DNA from: Terramyces sp. JEL0728
Taxonomy: Eukaryota > Chytridiomycota > Chytridiomycetes > Rhizophydiales > Terramycetaceae
DNA length: 58,553 nt
Assembly (NCBI GenBank): GCA_027603945.1
Contig: JADIIU010000084.1
Location: 1 to 58,553, forward strand
Reading direction: 5' to 3'
How positions within the stretch are numbered: position 1 is the first letter of the stretch; the number at the start of each line of letters is the position of its first letter. Both the position numbers and the translations under genes were made by a program. Positions 30,914 to 42,749 of this stretch are shown here, in pieces. The notes under the pieces are model-generated. The model saw only the letters and a list, made by a program, of their open reading frames with translations. It made no database searches and was not told the DNA's origin.

Positions 30914-31586
30914 TTGGTTTTCAGAGTTAGTGGGGAAAGTGACAAGATTTGGCTATTTATACAACTTGGCGGAGAAAATCATTAATCCATTCCTGTCGGA
31001 TTTTTCCGCGGAAATACAGAATCACCGCGGGTTTTTGAATACCCGACAACGTAATAAGACCTTAATGTCTCAATTGTCTCTCATAGTCAATCTGCGCTAT
31101 CCGATTATTACATGTAGTTTAATCAACATGGAGCATCTGTGCGGGAATGTATCTGCGCTCTTATTATGCAGCGAATCGGCCAATAATATTCAGCTGTGCT
31201 GTCTGTGGCCTGTAGTATATTCTACGGGCTCTCAAATTGCTGGTGCACTCAGGATATTAAATGGCCAAATCTATTGAACATCAAGAAATTATATCCTATC
31301 GAGATGCCAGGAGTGTTGAATTCAGCAAATAGTTGAAACATATTGTAGATTAAGTCAGGAGGTATAAAATAGCGTAGAAAGCTTGGGTTTTCTGCTTGAG
31401 GCAGCTCATGATGTATCTTGGTGAGGGTTCCTTTTTTCTCTTTTTTTTTGCATCTTGAAATTGTGGTTCTCCAAGAACAATGTAAAATTAACAGGAAACG
31501 GCAAATGATGATCCAATTAATCAAAAACTTTCGTTCTTCCTATGACAGCTCTGTCTTTGAGGAGAAATTTTGATCTGATGCCTTTA
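30914..31586. other. Long intergenic region (GST / Slo)
   Basis: About 670 bp, the longest gene-poor stretch outside the RNA island. Next to the GST start are short inverted arms CGGGT/ACCCG and CCGCGG motifs, which might be promoter elements. A minus-strand frame at 31249-31524 contains a protein-like stretch (SFLRYFIPPDLIYNMFQLF) but lacks a good start and no 19-22 nt intron rescues it. Nothing else recognised. Confidence 0.4.
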
Positions 31587-34500
31587 TTAATTCCAATTTG
31601 GACGGTTTGGTCCTAGCAAATACATTGTGTCGCCTGGCCGTATCTGAGACGACTTGTCCGGGTTCAGTACTACATAGTTGAACATATTTCCATCTTGATT
31701 TTGCCTGTAGAGGGCGATTATCAGGCACTTGTGTTCCCAAAGCATATAAGAAAATAGCGATCCAAATGGCATCCCAACAAACATCTCATTTTCAGGCAGT
31801 GATTCTTGAAAAAAGTTTCCATAGTCTGTGTTTGGCGTCTCTGCAGGTTTCATCGACTCTGTCCCATTGAAAAGGAACGATTTGAGTACAGCCAGCAAGT
31901 TCTTTTCGTAGTAAGCTTGGCACAGCACTGAATGGAACATTTCTTGCGAGAATAAATGCCCCCCGCAGAATGAGGGAATGATATTTTGCATTTGAACTTC
32001 AACGGCGTCGCTTGAAACTACTTTTGTACTGGAAGTAGTACTCTTTCCAATAATTTTCATATTCTCAGAGTGTATGAATTCAGAGGTTACAAAGTTGTCA
32101 GTGTTTTCGCACATTGCTTGGATATTAAGCAAAGCTAACAATGTTGTAGCATCTGTCACTCTTTCTGTGATGTTGCTTTGATATGGATCCGAGAAACATA
32201 TTGTCCGTTTTGCTACGTTAAAATCAATTACCATGCGTGATCCTGGTTTTTCTTAAATCCTTTCGAAGCAAAGGTGTACCGATAATATAAAAGATATTTT
32301 CATATTCTTCAATTACTTCCCATTCTTCACTGCCTGGAGGTGACTTGCATAGAATTACAATCGGAGTGTCAGGATCTTTTTGTCTAAACGGAGCGACAAA
32401 ATAGGCAATTGCAAGAGGAAAGTTTTCCTGCAAACAACAATAGACAACGTGATCTTGTATATCACCAGGAATGCTGATTCCTTCTTTGTATTCTAGTTTA
32501 TCCATATCTTCAATTGCAGCGCGTACTACATTGAATCGCGCAGGCACAGATTGCGACAAAGACTCACTGCCGTCGCATCCTGATTTTTCAGAAGTAACTG
32601 AAGGTGCACTTTGCTTGCCAACATCAGAGATTGTTTCTTGGTTGAATTTTGCCTTTAAACTTTCAGCAGAATTCATTCTCTTTATGCTAAAATCTCCCAT
32701 GTGCCCAGAATTGCTTCTATGTAGGGAGCGAGCTCTTGGTGCTTCTTCTTCGACTGCAGACTCTCCAGAATTCAATCTCTTTTTCTGGACTAAATCAAAC
32801 GCTTTCTGTCGAAGTTTGTCCACAACTCTTGGAATAGCTTCCAGTGATTGCTGTGAATTTTGATTGTCTTGGGATGGTGACATTACCTTTTTTGTCAATT
32901 TTGGAGCTCTGTCCGCTAAATACGATTTGATTGTTTCAATGGACCAAAAGTCGTCGGTAAACATCTTTTCAGACTCTGCAATCTGATTTCCCATGTAATA
33001 CTTGGCTACCTTGTGTGCTGTATTACTGTCATCGGCGATTAAAAAAGCAATTTCTCCTTCCTTGAGAACCGTTCCAATCGGATTCAAGTTTAATTTGGGA
33101 TCGCCTGAATCCGAATCCCTATCCCCAATCGCAAACATAACTGCCCCATGTTGCCGATATGCAAACATTGCAGCTTCTTCATAAGTCAGATTCTGGAATT
33201 TGTCGCAAAGATTTACCTGATACAATTCCATCTGAGCCCCTCCTAGATATTCATTTGCCCATTGTGCTTTAACTTGTCCAGCAAGTAACTTCACAGAGTG
33301 ATCAGAGATGGAGTTTGTTAAAAGATATAGAATGGTGGAAAATCCAGGAGATAAGCAATTTTGAGCGGCCATACCAAGTTTAAACTCGTCAATACAGAGA
33401 ACCTGATCAGCAATATTTTCCAAGTGAGTCTTGTTCCTTGGAAGAAGAATTTGTGCATAAATCATTAAATCAGGATGGAATTTGCGAAGAGACTAGATTA
33501 AAATTAAAATACTAGGCATCTCATTACAGTTCTGGCGTCTTCTTCAATAGGTTCAACATCAGAGATTCTACTTGCCAATACGAATGCTAAATTAGTGGAG
33601 ACTTACCAGCCTTTGCATGATGAACACCAGCGCTTTTCATTGCTTTAAATGACATTGGACTTCCTTTGACATACTGCACTCTGTGTTCATAAACCGGGTC
33701 AGACAGTAATGCTTCCAAATCTTCACTCGGCTCATCAACTGCCAATAAAACCACATGTGTCGTTAAAGTTAGGGTTCCGTGATCAGCAGCTAAATTAATA
33801 AACATCTACCAAAGAACTCTCTGAGAAACCCTCTCAACGCGGTAATTTCCAAATTTCCAAGGATCACAACATGGCTTCTCCCGCTTTTGGAAACAAACGG
33901 TGCGGAATACCTTGAGGTACTCTTAATCAAATCCATCAATTGCCCCAACTGAGTAGGAAGATAAACTGCCCCAACAAGCATTACGCCTAGCGTAATGACA
34001 CGGGAAAACATATTGTCTGGAACAATATCAGTCGACAGCCCCGATGTCACTGATACAGTAATAGTGTAGAAAATATCAAAAAAGTTGAGATCGTAATACT
34101 TTTGAATTTTGTACAAACAGATGTGAACATAAGCTGCTACAGTAAAAAGCGTGTTGAAAATGGAAAGCGCTAAAAGAACCACTTGCTGCTGCACTGGTGT
34201 CATTCTGAAAAACTTGTTTTGGCCTACAGTTAGCAGATACTCACCAACTTTAAATGTTCTTGCAATTGAATTGTGCAACCTCCAGAATCTAAATGGATAC
34301 AAGTAAACCAAAGGACCACCTTCTAAAAATGTCCCTTTGCTTAATACAAAGTCAAAGTAAACCAATACTGCTGCTCCAAAAGAAGCAATAGTGAAAATAG
34401 ACCAAGTCGACTTTAACTCTTCCATCGGGGAAAGAGTAAAGTATATCCTTGGCACCCATTGCATAAACAGAGCAAATGCTATAAAGAAATCCAGATCTAT

Positions 34501-35050
34501 TGTCAAAAAGCAATTTCCTTCATAGATTCTTGGCGGTGGAGGAGGTGCGATTTCGGTTCCCCTAGGGCCAATTGAATGCCAGGTTAATATAATGTACGAA
34601 ATTACAAACAAGAAATTCAACAGCATGTCTACTACATCCCACCATTTCAAAAATGGACTCGAATCTAGCCAGTAAATACTATTTTAAAACCAAAATACAT
34701 TTCCAACTTCCATTTTTCACGTTGAGAAATCCCAGATTCGTCGTCATCGGTTGTTTTGGTGTTTTCACAATTACTGAGATTTGTATTTATTGTTGGCTTG
34801 AGTAAAGGTTCCGTTTCCTCCAGTCGCGGGTCATCTGTTTTAAATCAGTAATACTGGATACATTGGATTCAGGCTTGTCCGATCTGATTGTATTCTCTTT
34901 GGTAGTTTGGCGAATTGCAGCATTTGCCATTGCACTGGATACGATGTTTGCGAATTTAGCTCCCTTTGCTTGTTCTGCATTTTGCTCCGTTGGATTCATA
35001 TCCTGCAGTTCAGAGAGAGAGATATTTTCAATCGATTCTTCGGAATTCAT
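31587..35050 (-). CDS. SLO: Slo/BK-type potassium channel with atypical pore
   Basis: Seven exons (35050-34855, 34834-34699, 34678-33810, 33789-33607, 33586-33513, 33492-32232, 32212-31587) with introns of 20, 20, 20, 20, 20 and 19 nt give 1114 residues, the length of Slo1. The membrane part has S0-S6 helices; helix S4 includes YPFRFWRLHNSIARTFK. Two tandem RCK domains follow: RSHVVILGNLEI, then LPRNKTHLENIADQVLC and EFKLGMAAQNCLSPGFSTIL, and a second RCK from about residue 820. The pore loop reads VSVTSGLSTDIVPDN where TVGYGD is expected, and the acidic calcium bowl of Slo1 is not seen in RCK2. Family membership is clear; ion selectivity and ligand are not. Confidence 0.9.
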
Positions 35051-35237
35051 TAAAAGTTATTTTTCCTATGGTTGCCTCTGATTTATTTTTCACGTGACGA
35101 ATGGTAGGATTTATTCAGAGCATTGTTTATTAAACAAGATGGAGCATTTGTGTTATTAAGGACATACAGGTCGCTATAGATTCCATTCTTATTCAATTTA
35201 GTGAAAAGCGCGTTCAACACTTTCTTTTTTTCGTCAA

Positions 35238-36002
35238 ATGCTTTCTCTACATACAACGGAATTCGTCAAAGATTTCTTTCCTGATGCTCTGCAACACGTA
35301 ATTGCACTTGTGAATGCGTACTTTCCAACGTACCCACTAGTTACATGTTATATCAGCGAATACTATCTGCAAATTGGAGATTTTCAATTGCGAAACTACA
35401 GCTTGCTACCAATGCAGCTGTTAGGGCTGTTTGTTGGATTTTACGGATCAAGGATAATTAGAAAAAGAGAAAACAGATTTATAGCTTGGAGGTGGGCATT
35501 CTTCTATTTCGGATGTATGAATTTGACCTCAATTGTGTGCCATAATCTAGCGACAAAGTATTCGCCTGTATGGGAAATCTTCAGGTTATTGGATTTGGTG
35601 TCCACCGGTGCATCCGCTCTCTGTTTGGCATTTGAACCGCTGTACAACTATGTCCCGTCATTCTTTTGCCCTCTAGTGTTTCCAGTATTGCTAGCTTTCG
35701 GGTATATCGGCGATTATTCAGGAAAATCTATCCCATTCACTGCAGAATTCATCTACCTTGGAATGATGGCTTTCGCGACTTTGATATTGGGTCCGCAGCT
35801 AAACAATATTGGGCATAGAGGCTCTTTGGTTGCAATTAGCGGACTGGCAATTATATTAGCCAGTCTCCCCACCGATGGTCTCTTTTGCAAAATATCACAG
35901 GGGCTTTATTCTGGGGTCCATTTCTTGTTCCTGGGTAGCGACCTGACCTTTGTAGGATTCTATATTTTGTCTAAACCTGCAAAGAAAATTAAATCCATGT
36001 AA
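35238..36002 (+). CDS. Multi-pass membrane protein, CREST-like
   Basis: A single exon of 254 residues with about seven hydrophobic segments. Polar residues inside the helices (NLTSIVCH, FRLLDLVSTGA, GVHFLFLGSDLTFVGFY) place Ser, His and Asp in a pattern loosely like the CREST superfamily of metal-dependent lipid hydrolases (ceramidases, PAQR and Per1 proteins), but I cannot assign a member. It lies 187 bp from the divergent Slo gene and 42 bp before the carnitine carrier on the same strand. The ATG at 35238 is the first in frame and follows a T-rich tract. Confidence 0.7.
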   Translation: MLSLHTTEFVKDFFPDALQHVIALVNAYFPTYPLVTCYISEYYLQIGDFQLRNYSLLPMQLLGLFVGFYGSRIIRKRENRFIAWRWAFFYFGCMNLTSIVCHNLATKYSPVWEIFRLLDLVSTGASALCLAFEPLYNYVPSFFCPLVFPVLLAFGYIGDYSGKSIPFTAEFIYLGMMAFATLILGPQLNNIGHRGSLVAISGLAIILASLPTDGLFCKISQGLYSGVHFLFLGSDLTFVGFYILSKPAKKIKSM

Positions 36003-36044
36003 TAAATCAGTCGCTTTGAAACGTTTCTTGAAAATATTTTCAGA

Positions 36045-36916
36045 ATGTCCAATCGGCCTTCACCATTAAAATCATTTATATCTGGAGCATCAGGAGGATT
36101 GTCGGTTGTAGTCGCAGCGCATCCATTCGATTTGATTAAAGTGAGAATGCAGGCTGCGCATGATGGATTAGGTTTCTTGCATGCAACAAAAACCATCGTT
36201 CAACAGCACGGTATCCTTGGATTATACAGAGGGGTAAACCCTGTTCTTGTAGGTACTCCCATCATGCTAGCTATAAACTTTTGGGCTTATTTTATGGCTC
36301 AAAAATATATCTATGAATTGGAAACTGGAGACTTGTATACAAGCATGGATAAACTTAGTATACCTCAAATTGGATTAGCAGGCGCTTTGGCCGCATTGCC
36401 CACAGCAGTACTTTTAGCACCAGCCGAACAAATCAAGATCCGATTGCAATTGAAACACGGAAAGCAAGATACAGCGTTCAACGTAATTAGACAGATTATA
36501 AGTGAATCTGGACCACGAGGATTATTTAGAGGCACAGTTTTGACATTTGCTAGAGATTTCCCCGGCTCATTTGCATATTTCGCTACGTATGAAGGAATAA
36601 AACGACAAGTAAAGAATGACAGAAATGTCATGCCTATTGGATGGACTTTAATTGCTGGAGGTACTGTCTGTTAACAATAGGGATTGCTGGCATGGTGAAT
36701 TGGACAATCGCCATCCCGTTAGATACACTAAAAACCCGCGTCCAAGCTTCGAAAGAAATGTCTATTAGAACTGCATTCACATCACTAGTCAAAGATGGCG
36801 GCACTTTGGCATTATTTAAAGGGCTGGGACCTACATTATTAAGGGCTTTCCCAGCTTCCGCTGCATTCTTCTTTGGGGTTGAAACAAGCACAAAGGTCCT
36901 AAATCAATGGTTTTAA
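36045..36916 (+). CDS. SLC25A20: Mitochondrial carnitine/acylcarnitine-type carrier
   Basis: Two exons (36045-36660, 36681-36916), intron GTACTGTCTGTTAACAATAG, give 283 residues. Three carrier repeats each have the PX[DE]XX[KR] signature: HPFDLIKVRMQ, APAEQIKIRLQ, IPLDTLKTRVQ. The second repeat's PAEQIK and the segments GLFRGTVLTFARDFPGS and AGGIAGMVNWTIAIP match the carnitine/acylcarnitine translocase subgroup (CACT/Crc1). It would exchange acylcarnitine for carnitine across the inner mitochondrial membrane for beta-oxidation. Ornithine-type carriers are the nearest alternative. The 3' end is 30 bp from the convergent LST8 gene. Confidence 0.88.
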
Positions 36917-36946
36917 TTAATATATGCCCACAAGATACGAAATATA

Positions 36947-37989
36947 TTAAATAACGCTAACGTCATGCAATGCAACTGCTACAACGGCTTTAGAATGCCC
37001 ATTGTAGTGTCTAATTGTCTCACCAGATGATAAATCCCATAATCTTGATGAGTGATCAGAAGAGCCTTGATTAGATACAAACACCTGTTACTAGATATGC
37101 AGAATCAGCAGAAAAGGCACAATCCCAAACCCATCTTTGATGTCCATTCAGGGTTTTTTGTAGATTGAATTGGTGTGTGCTGGCATCCCAAATCTTAACA
37201 GTGTGGTCAGCGGAACAGGTAGCTAATAATTTGTTGTCTGGTGATAATACGCATTTAGTAATGTACTTGCTGTGGGCATTTACGCGTGTTAACGGTGCAA
37301 AGTCTGTTAAATCGCCCTGAGTTCTCGTTTTCCAAGCATAATAGTATCCCTGAGTTAGGTATGCTTACTTTGTTGTTGGCAGCGACTAATAAAGACCCGT
37401 CATTTGCGATAGATACACTCCTGACAGGAGTTTCTTCGTCAGGCAGCAGTTCATGAGTACAGCTATTTTCTCCTAAATCCCACACTCTAATACTTCCATT
37501 TTGATCGCAAGAAATCAATTCTCCTTGATTCGGGTGAATAATAACATCATTCACGGGTGATTTTGGATCGGGGGTATAGTCTCTCTGAATTCCTGGCATA
37601 CTTTATCAATCGATATTTACCGCACATCAAATATTTTTATCGTTCCATCCTCGCTTCCTGTAACAAACCATCTGCCGGCTGACTGAAACGCAATTGCAGT
37701 GACATTTTTCGTGTGGCCTTCAAATGTAGTTATTGGATTAGGATTCGTTGACTGTACATCATATAGTTTAATATGTGGGTTTCCTAGGTTATTGTATTGA
37801 AACCTGCTGCTGCAAGGATGCGTTTATCGGGGGAAATCGCCAGACGATTAATCTAGGTTATTTCAAATGTACCGAGTCCGGATGCTGAATGGTTCTTAAA
37901 CAAGCTCCTGATAATGCTTCCCAAAATTTAATTGTGTGATCGTATCCTGCTGTCGCTAAAACGACATCTGTGATTTGCTGATTTACCAT
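36947..37989 (-). CDS. LST8: LST8 (GbetaL), WD40 subunit of TOR complexes
   Basis: Six exons with introns 37853-37872, 37784-37803, 37601-37620, 37350-37368 and 37066-37084 (20, 20, 20, 19, 19 nt) give 314 residues, all seven WD repeats. LST8 hallmarks are the start [76 protein letters not shown], and [23 protein letters not shown]8 binds and stabilises the kinase domain of TOR. Introns fall inside propeller blades; the third is needed to join the IKIFDVR blade end to the next segment. Start ATG 37989 leaves one extra Met-Val-Asn before the usual N-terminus. Confidence 0.95.
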
Positions 37990-38095
37990 TCTTTAGCCAA
38001 AAAAAACAAAGTAGCACGATATTATAGGGCTCTCCCAACCCCCACAAACAGTTCGCCAGAATTGGTCATCAACACGGAGGACAAGGTTTAAAGTT

Positions 38096-39463
38096 TTATT
38101 GATACAAGTCTCTCTCGGATATATAGTTTTCCCAATTTGGCTCAAATGCTTTCGCAAGCAGCCAAACCATATCTTTTCCGCCTTTGATCGTAATAACCAG
38201 CACTTCGTTCAAATCAACGGCATCAAACCAATCCTTGAGATATTTGGTATTTCCAATCACAACTTGTTTGGTTTCCTGCAGCTTTTGCATTGTAGTTGAA
38301 GTCAGGTCTAAATTAAAGTTGCCAAACGAGACAGTAACATTTTCTACGGTGTTGCTAATTGAAGAATGGACAGACCCCACTGATTTGCTTATGCCTTGCT
38401 GTACTCCATCAAATGTGCTATTGATACCTTCCACAGCGCTGCTGATTCCTGATTGGACATCTTCAATTGTGCTTGATATCCCAGATTGCACCCCGCCTAT
38501 TGTATTATTTATTCCAAATTGTACATCTCCAATAGTACTCGTGATACCGGACGATACCGTTGTAATACCAGATTGGAATCCTTCAACTGTTTGAAACACA
38601 ATCTGGATACCTTGCGTTTTCAAGTTGCTCAACCTAAACCCATCCAAATTCAAAGATTCAAACCCGAGGCTAACTTTGCCATTCAGAGTACCTTTCAGCA
38701 CGTTGTCAATTGAGGCATATAAATCGTTCAGGATGCGTTTGTTTTCATATTGCAAAACGTATTTTTTCGAAATCAAGCCATTGACAATAATATTTACACA
38801 TTGGTTGTATAATTCATGGCAAGTAAATCCGTTTTTCGTATCAAGATATCCAATTAAATTGCGATCTAGCAGGACTCGAGTAACTGCATACAATTTCTTG
38901 TCGCTGTAAAAGCTTAGTGACTGAATAGTTCCAAGTACATGCATTTTGATTTCAAATGGAAGATCCACCAACTGCAGCAATCGTGCAACTCTAATTATTT
39001 CTGCTGCTTGGCGATTGCATTTTTCCAAATGAATTTGATTCCTTTCTAAATAACCCGACAATTTGCAAGATAATTCAAAGTCCAGGCCAGGATTCCCATT
39101 CAACTGCAATTCTACAATATTGTAGTTTGCCTGCGGTCCTTCAAACACCTTGAGTAACTCTTTAATTCCATTTGCAGTAATCAGATTTTCGTCCAAATCA
39201 ATAATTTGAATTTCAGAGTCTTTCAAAGCAGAAACAAAGGTTGGTATAGCATCGTCAGATATCGAATTGTATCCCAAGTTGATATTTGCTAACGTAGGAT
39301 GGCTCTTTATTGCTTGTGATATTAAATTTAATCCACCGTTTTGAATGTGGTTGGAGAACAGTGAGAGTTTAACCAGAGATTTATTTAGCTGAATAGTGCG
39401 AGCAATGGCTGCTAAATCAGTCGGGTCTATTTGCTTATGATCCAAATCCAAAACTGATTGCAT
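38096..39463 (-). CDS. LRR protein with 11-residue amphipathic repeats
   Basis: A single exon of 455 residues that I do not recognise as a known family. Residues 1-150 are RNI-like leucine-rich repeats (SLVKLSLFSNHIQNGG, TLANINLGYNSISDDA, IQIIDLDENLITANG). A helical middle region follows. From about residue 290 to 385 comes an 11-residue repeat of form V-Q-x-G-I-x-x-T/A-I/V-x-x: VQFGINNTIGG, VQSGISSTIED, VQSGISSAVEG, with looser copies on both sides. Such 11-mers form long amphipathic helices in synucleins and perilipins, which suggests the protein lies on a lipid droplet or membrane. The DNA repeats at 33 bp. No membrane helix or signal peptide is evident. Confidence 0.82.
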   Translation of the reverse strand: MQSVLDLDHKQIDPTDLAAIARTIQLNKSLVKLSLFSNHIQNGGLNLISQAIKSHPTLANINLGYNSISDDAIPTFVSALKDSEIQIIDLDENLITANGIKELLKVFEGPQANYNIVELQLNGNPGLDFELSCKLSGYLERNQIHLEKCNRQAAEIIRVARLLQLVDLPFEIKMHVLGTIQSLSFYSDKKLYAVTRVLLDRNLIGYLDTKNGFTCHELYNQCVNIIVNGLISKKYVLQYENKRILNDLYASIDNVLKGTLNGKVSLGFESLNLDGFRLSNLKTQGIQIVFQTVEGFQSGITTVSSGITSTIGDVQFGINNTIGGVQSGISSTIEDVQSGISSAVEGINSTFDGVQQGISKSVGSVHSSISNTVENVTVSFGNFNLDLTSTTMQKLQETKQVVIGNTKYLKDWFDAVDLNEVLVITIKGGKDMVWLLAKAFEPNWENYISERDLYQ

Positions 39464-39537
39464 TCCGCAGAGTCAGCTGGACAAAATTGCTTTTTGAACT
39501 TGGTGGCGCAGTTACACAATTTATTTTAGAAAAAAGT

Positions 39538-42266
39538 TTATTCGTTTTCATTGGAGTGTATGGCAGCTACAAGGCTCATTAGTGGATTTTCATTATTTTG
39601 CTGGCCATTATTGTGAAGATCTTTTTTTGGACTATTAATGTTTGGCGATGGAGAATTATGAATACCTGCTGGCATTTGATTGGGATTACGGTTTATAGAA
39701 TTAGTAGCTGGCTGAGTCCTTTGTGGACTAGGTGGTTTAATTTGCTGGCTGTAAGGATTTCCAGGATTAGTTTGGTAATTAATTTGTGTAGAAGGCTGGC
39801 TGTACCCAGTTTGAGTATATATCCCGGCAGCGTTATTCGGGCTTGACGAATAGACTGGAACTGGCGGTTGATGATATGGTGGAGTAGTTTTGGTTTGACC
39901 AATTGACATTTGGACTTGCGGTGGATGATATATCGATGTCTGCTTTCCAGGACTAAGTGGCTGATACCTAGAAACACTTGGTGCTGATTTTATAGGACTA
40001 GACGGTTTGTACTGGCCGACTGTTGGGTGCATTGTCTGGTTGGGCAATGGTGGGACTGAACTTTTTGGCACCAAGCTGGGTTGATTTGTGTGACTGGAAA
40101 CAAATTTGGCAGGGTTGTAATTTGTATTCTGTGGGGGCATGGTAGCTTGCTTACCTGGGCTAATAGGCTGGACTGACACCGGCTGCTTACTTGGACTGCG
40201 CGGGGTAAGTATGGTGCCGTTTACATTTTGCACTACTGGCGGATAATATCCATTACCATTGTAGTAGTTTTGGGAGGGTACATATCCCTGTATGTCCGCA
40301 GATCCATGCACAGTGGGGCTGACTGGCGGGATGATAGGATCTACAGTAATCCCCAAATGATATCCGGTTGGGGTTTCTTGCTGTATTTGCGGTCCATTTC
40401 CAAATCCAACATAGGCTTGTTCGACTCCACTATTCTTGGTTTTTTCTGGAGAATTCGATCCTTCCTTATTCAGTTTGACTAGGTCAAGAATAAAAAACCT
40501 TTCTTTGGTTTGGGCAAACAGCCAGTACAAATAAATTCCATCTTTTTCCACTCATCAACATCCAGCATAGTTGTATCTACTCCTTGTTCTTTTGCAGCAC
40601 AAAGAATATGCTGCCAAACTGCACATCTTTCACACGCAATAATCGGCGTTCCATCTAAATGAGTAATCTAATACCATCATAGTTATCACCGGTAATCCCA
40701 CAAGGGCAAGAGAAATACCAATAGTCATCTTCTTTGTCAGGTGGTGGAGATTCGGAATTGACGAATGATTCGTCGTCGTCCTCTTCAGTCAAGTCTTCCT
40801 CCTCCTCAGAATCATATACTTGAGACCGCTTCTTCTTTGCTGGCTTCTTTTTCTTTTTAGGGCGTTTTGGCTCTGCGTATGAAATTGATTCTTCAATGAT
40901 ATTCCTGTCAATTCGACTTTCTCTCTGCACTCTCCGCAATTCTCTGGCTCCAAGTTTTTGCAGTTCCAGCTATTGTCAATACGAATTACTTCTTCTTCAG
41001 TTAGCTCTCTTGGTGGATTTCTTCTTGAAGCTCTTGTTTCAATTCTATTTGCGCTTCTAGTCTTTCTTGCAGTCATTTCCACCGCTTCACGCTTCTTTTC
41101 TTCCTCCTCTACTATTCGAAGCGCCTCTTGCCGTTCTTCCTCTTCTATCCTTACGTTCTCTGCCTCCAGCCATGCTTTGTACTCCTTTTCTCGGTCTTCT
41201 TTTGCAACCTGGTGATTCTATGTAAACAGCTTATTACGTATATATCGGTAATCACCAAAGGCAGTAGATCTTGGTTCACGTATCTGTGTAGTTGCTTGTC
41301 TAATGCACTTCTAGATGATTTGAATTTGCTGGCAAATTCATTCCAGTCTTCTGCAGTTCTGCACACCTGTCATGAGTCGATTGATTACCAGAGACCAGTT
41401 GGTCGGCCTTTCTTCGTCTTCTTTCTCCTTCTTTCCCTTTTTCTTTTTGGAGGCTTCAGGGCTTTCCATGTATAATCGTGAATCTCGTAAAGAAAATGTT
41501 ACCATCAAACAGCCAATAGATGTTTCCCTTTGAATCTTTACCAATTGGTTCAACCCTCCAGCTGGTGGTTTGAATTTCAGTGAATAGTCCCAACGGTCTA
41601 AAGTTCTCCAATCTTTCCAACTGTATTTCACAGATAAAATGTAAAGTCAAAACCTGGCGTTACATTAAAATACTCTTTCTCTCAGCGTCAACTTTGTGTA
41701 GCTCAATGTTTCATCGTCTAGGTGATTGAAGGGCCTCTCTTCTTCCGTCATTCTTTTTTCGAATTCTTTGGTCAAATACCCAATCCACGTTTCCGGTCTA
41801 CTATTAACTGCGGGATACGTAATAAATCTATTTTTTGTGGATAGTCGGAGTAGTCTCACTTGCAAGTCAATAATCCAGCTATCGCTAGTTGCGTTTATAA
41901 TTTCTGATTCGAGAGTCTATGTCAGTCCGAGTATACATCAGTATCAATGAATCCCAACATCATACCCTCTTGGAATAACTGAAAGAATTGCGAAATGGCA
42001 CTAAACTGCCACATTGACCGTAGGATTTGTAAATCCTCCTTCTTTACTGGCGCTTGCTCATGGGAAACGGGTTTTTGCAGAGATAATCCAGTATCATCCA
42101 TCTCGTCGGTTTGTTCATCTTTTGGAACATTTATTTTTACATCTCCATCATTTTCATTGGTTTCTGGTTCTGGTACTTTGTCCACTTCCATCTTTGTTTC
42201 CTTCACCTCTTCCTGTTTTGTTTCTTCCTCTCCAATATCAACATCCGCTTCTGCATCTGATTTCAT
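39538..42266 (-). CDS. DDT/WHIM (CECR2-like) chromatin protein with PHD finger
   Basis: Nine exons give 855 residues. Introns are 41917-41936, 41654-41673, 41484-41502, 41367-41388, 41218-41237, 40970-40989, 40655-40674 and 40479-40498 (19-22 nt). An acidic N-terminus leads to a DDT-like segment (MWQFSAISQFFQLFQ), then WHIM-type blocks SWRVEPIGKDSKGNIYWLFDG and NWSLVCRTAEDWNEFASKF, as in CECR2. A long charged coiled coil and basic KKKKK clusters lead to a PHD finger (YFSCPCGITGDNYDDG, CERCAVWQHILCA, FICTGCLP) and a Pro/Gln-rich tail of about 300 residues. It is probably the non-catalytic partner of an ISWI-type remodeller. CECR2 has a bromodomain; here a PHD takes that place. Confidence 0.85.
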
Positions 42267-42309
42267 TTTTTCAAAAAAACTAGGGCGTATAGATCAATGA
42301 TAAAAAAGT

Positions 42310-42723
42310 TTATTTGTATAAATTGAGAATAGAGTAGCCTTTATAACAGCAGTACGAGAATACCGCGTTACCCACCGCATCCCCAATTGCTCCAAAGGGA
42401 GTTAGGAAACCTGCTGCATGTGCCATATAATCAAAAACAAAGAACGGAATCATTGACACACCGAAAACAAAGAAAGTTTGCTGAGTAAAGTGTGCATTCA
42501 GAATTAAAACTCCGCACAACGAAGCTTGAGATCCAAATGTCTGCATTAATAGTTTAGCTGCTGGAGATATTACTAACCCGCTAACGCTGTAATTCATGAC
42601 GGATTTGAGTGTTGGTTCAGCAAGCGCCAATCTGAGTGTAGTTTCCGGGAAGACTAAGCAGACCAAGCCCATTCCAGTAAAAACAGTCCCCATTAATCGT
42701 TGATAAAAGACTGCGGATTTCAT
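42310..42723 (-). CDS. Small four-helix membrane protein, unknown
   Basis: A single exon of 137 residues with about four hydrophobic segments (LMGTVFTGMGLVCLVF, GVLILNAHFTQQTFFVFGV, MIPFFVFDYMAHAAG, GNAVFSYCCYKGYSI). The stretches FPETTLRLAL and GSQASLCGVL look conserved-family-like, but I do not recognise the family. No signal peptide or catalytic motif is evident. It lies 43 bp after the start of the DDT/PHD gene and 26 bp before the stop of the secreted protein gene, all on the minus strand, with room for only very short promoters. Confidence 0.7.
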   Translation of the reverse strand: MKSAVFYQRLMGTVFTGMGLVCLVFPETTLRLALAEPTLKSVMNYSVSGLVISPAAKLLMQTFGSQASLCGVLILNAHFTQQTFFVFGVSMIPFFVFDYMAHAAGFLTPFGAIGDAVGNAVFSYCCYKGYSILNLYK

Positions 42724-42749
42724 GATTAGTCAAAAATTTCGCAAAATTA

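Noticed and set aside
31249..31524. Minus-strand 91-residue ORF between GST and Slo
   Set aside because: No credible start and a poly-Lys frame made by A-runs; one stretch is protein-like, but no intron of the usual size links it to a start.
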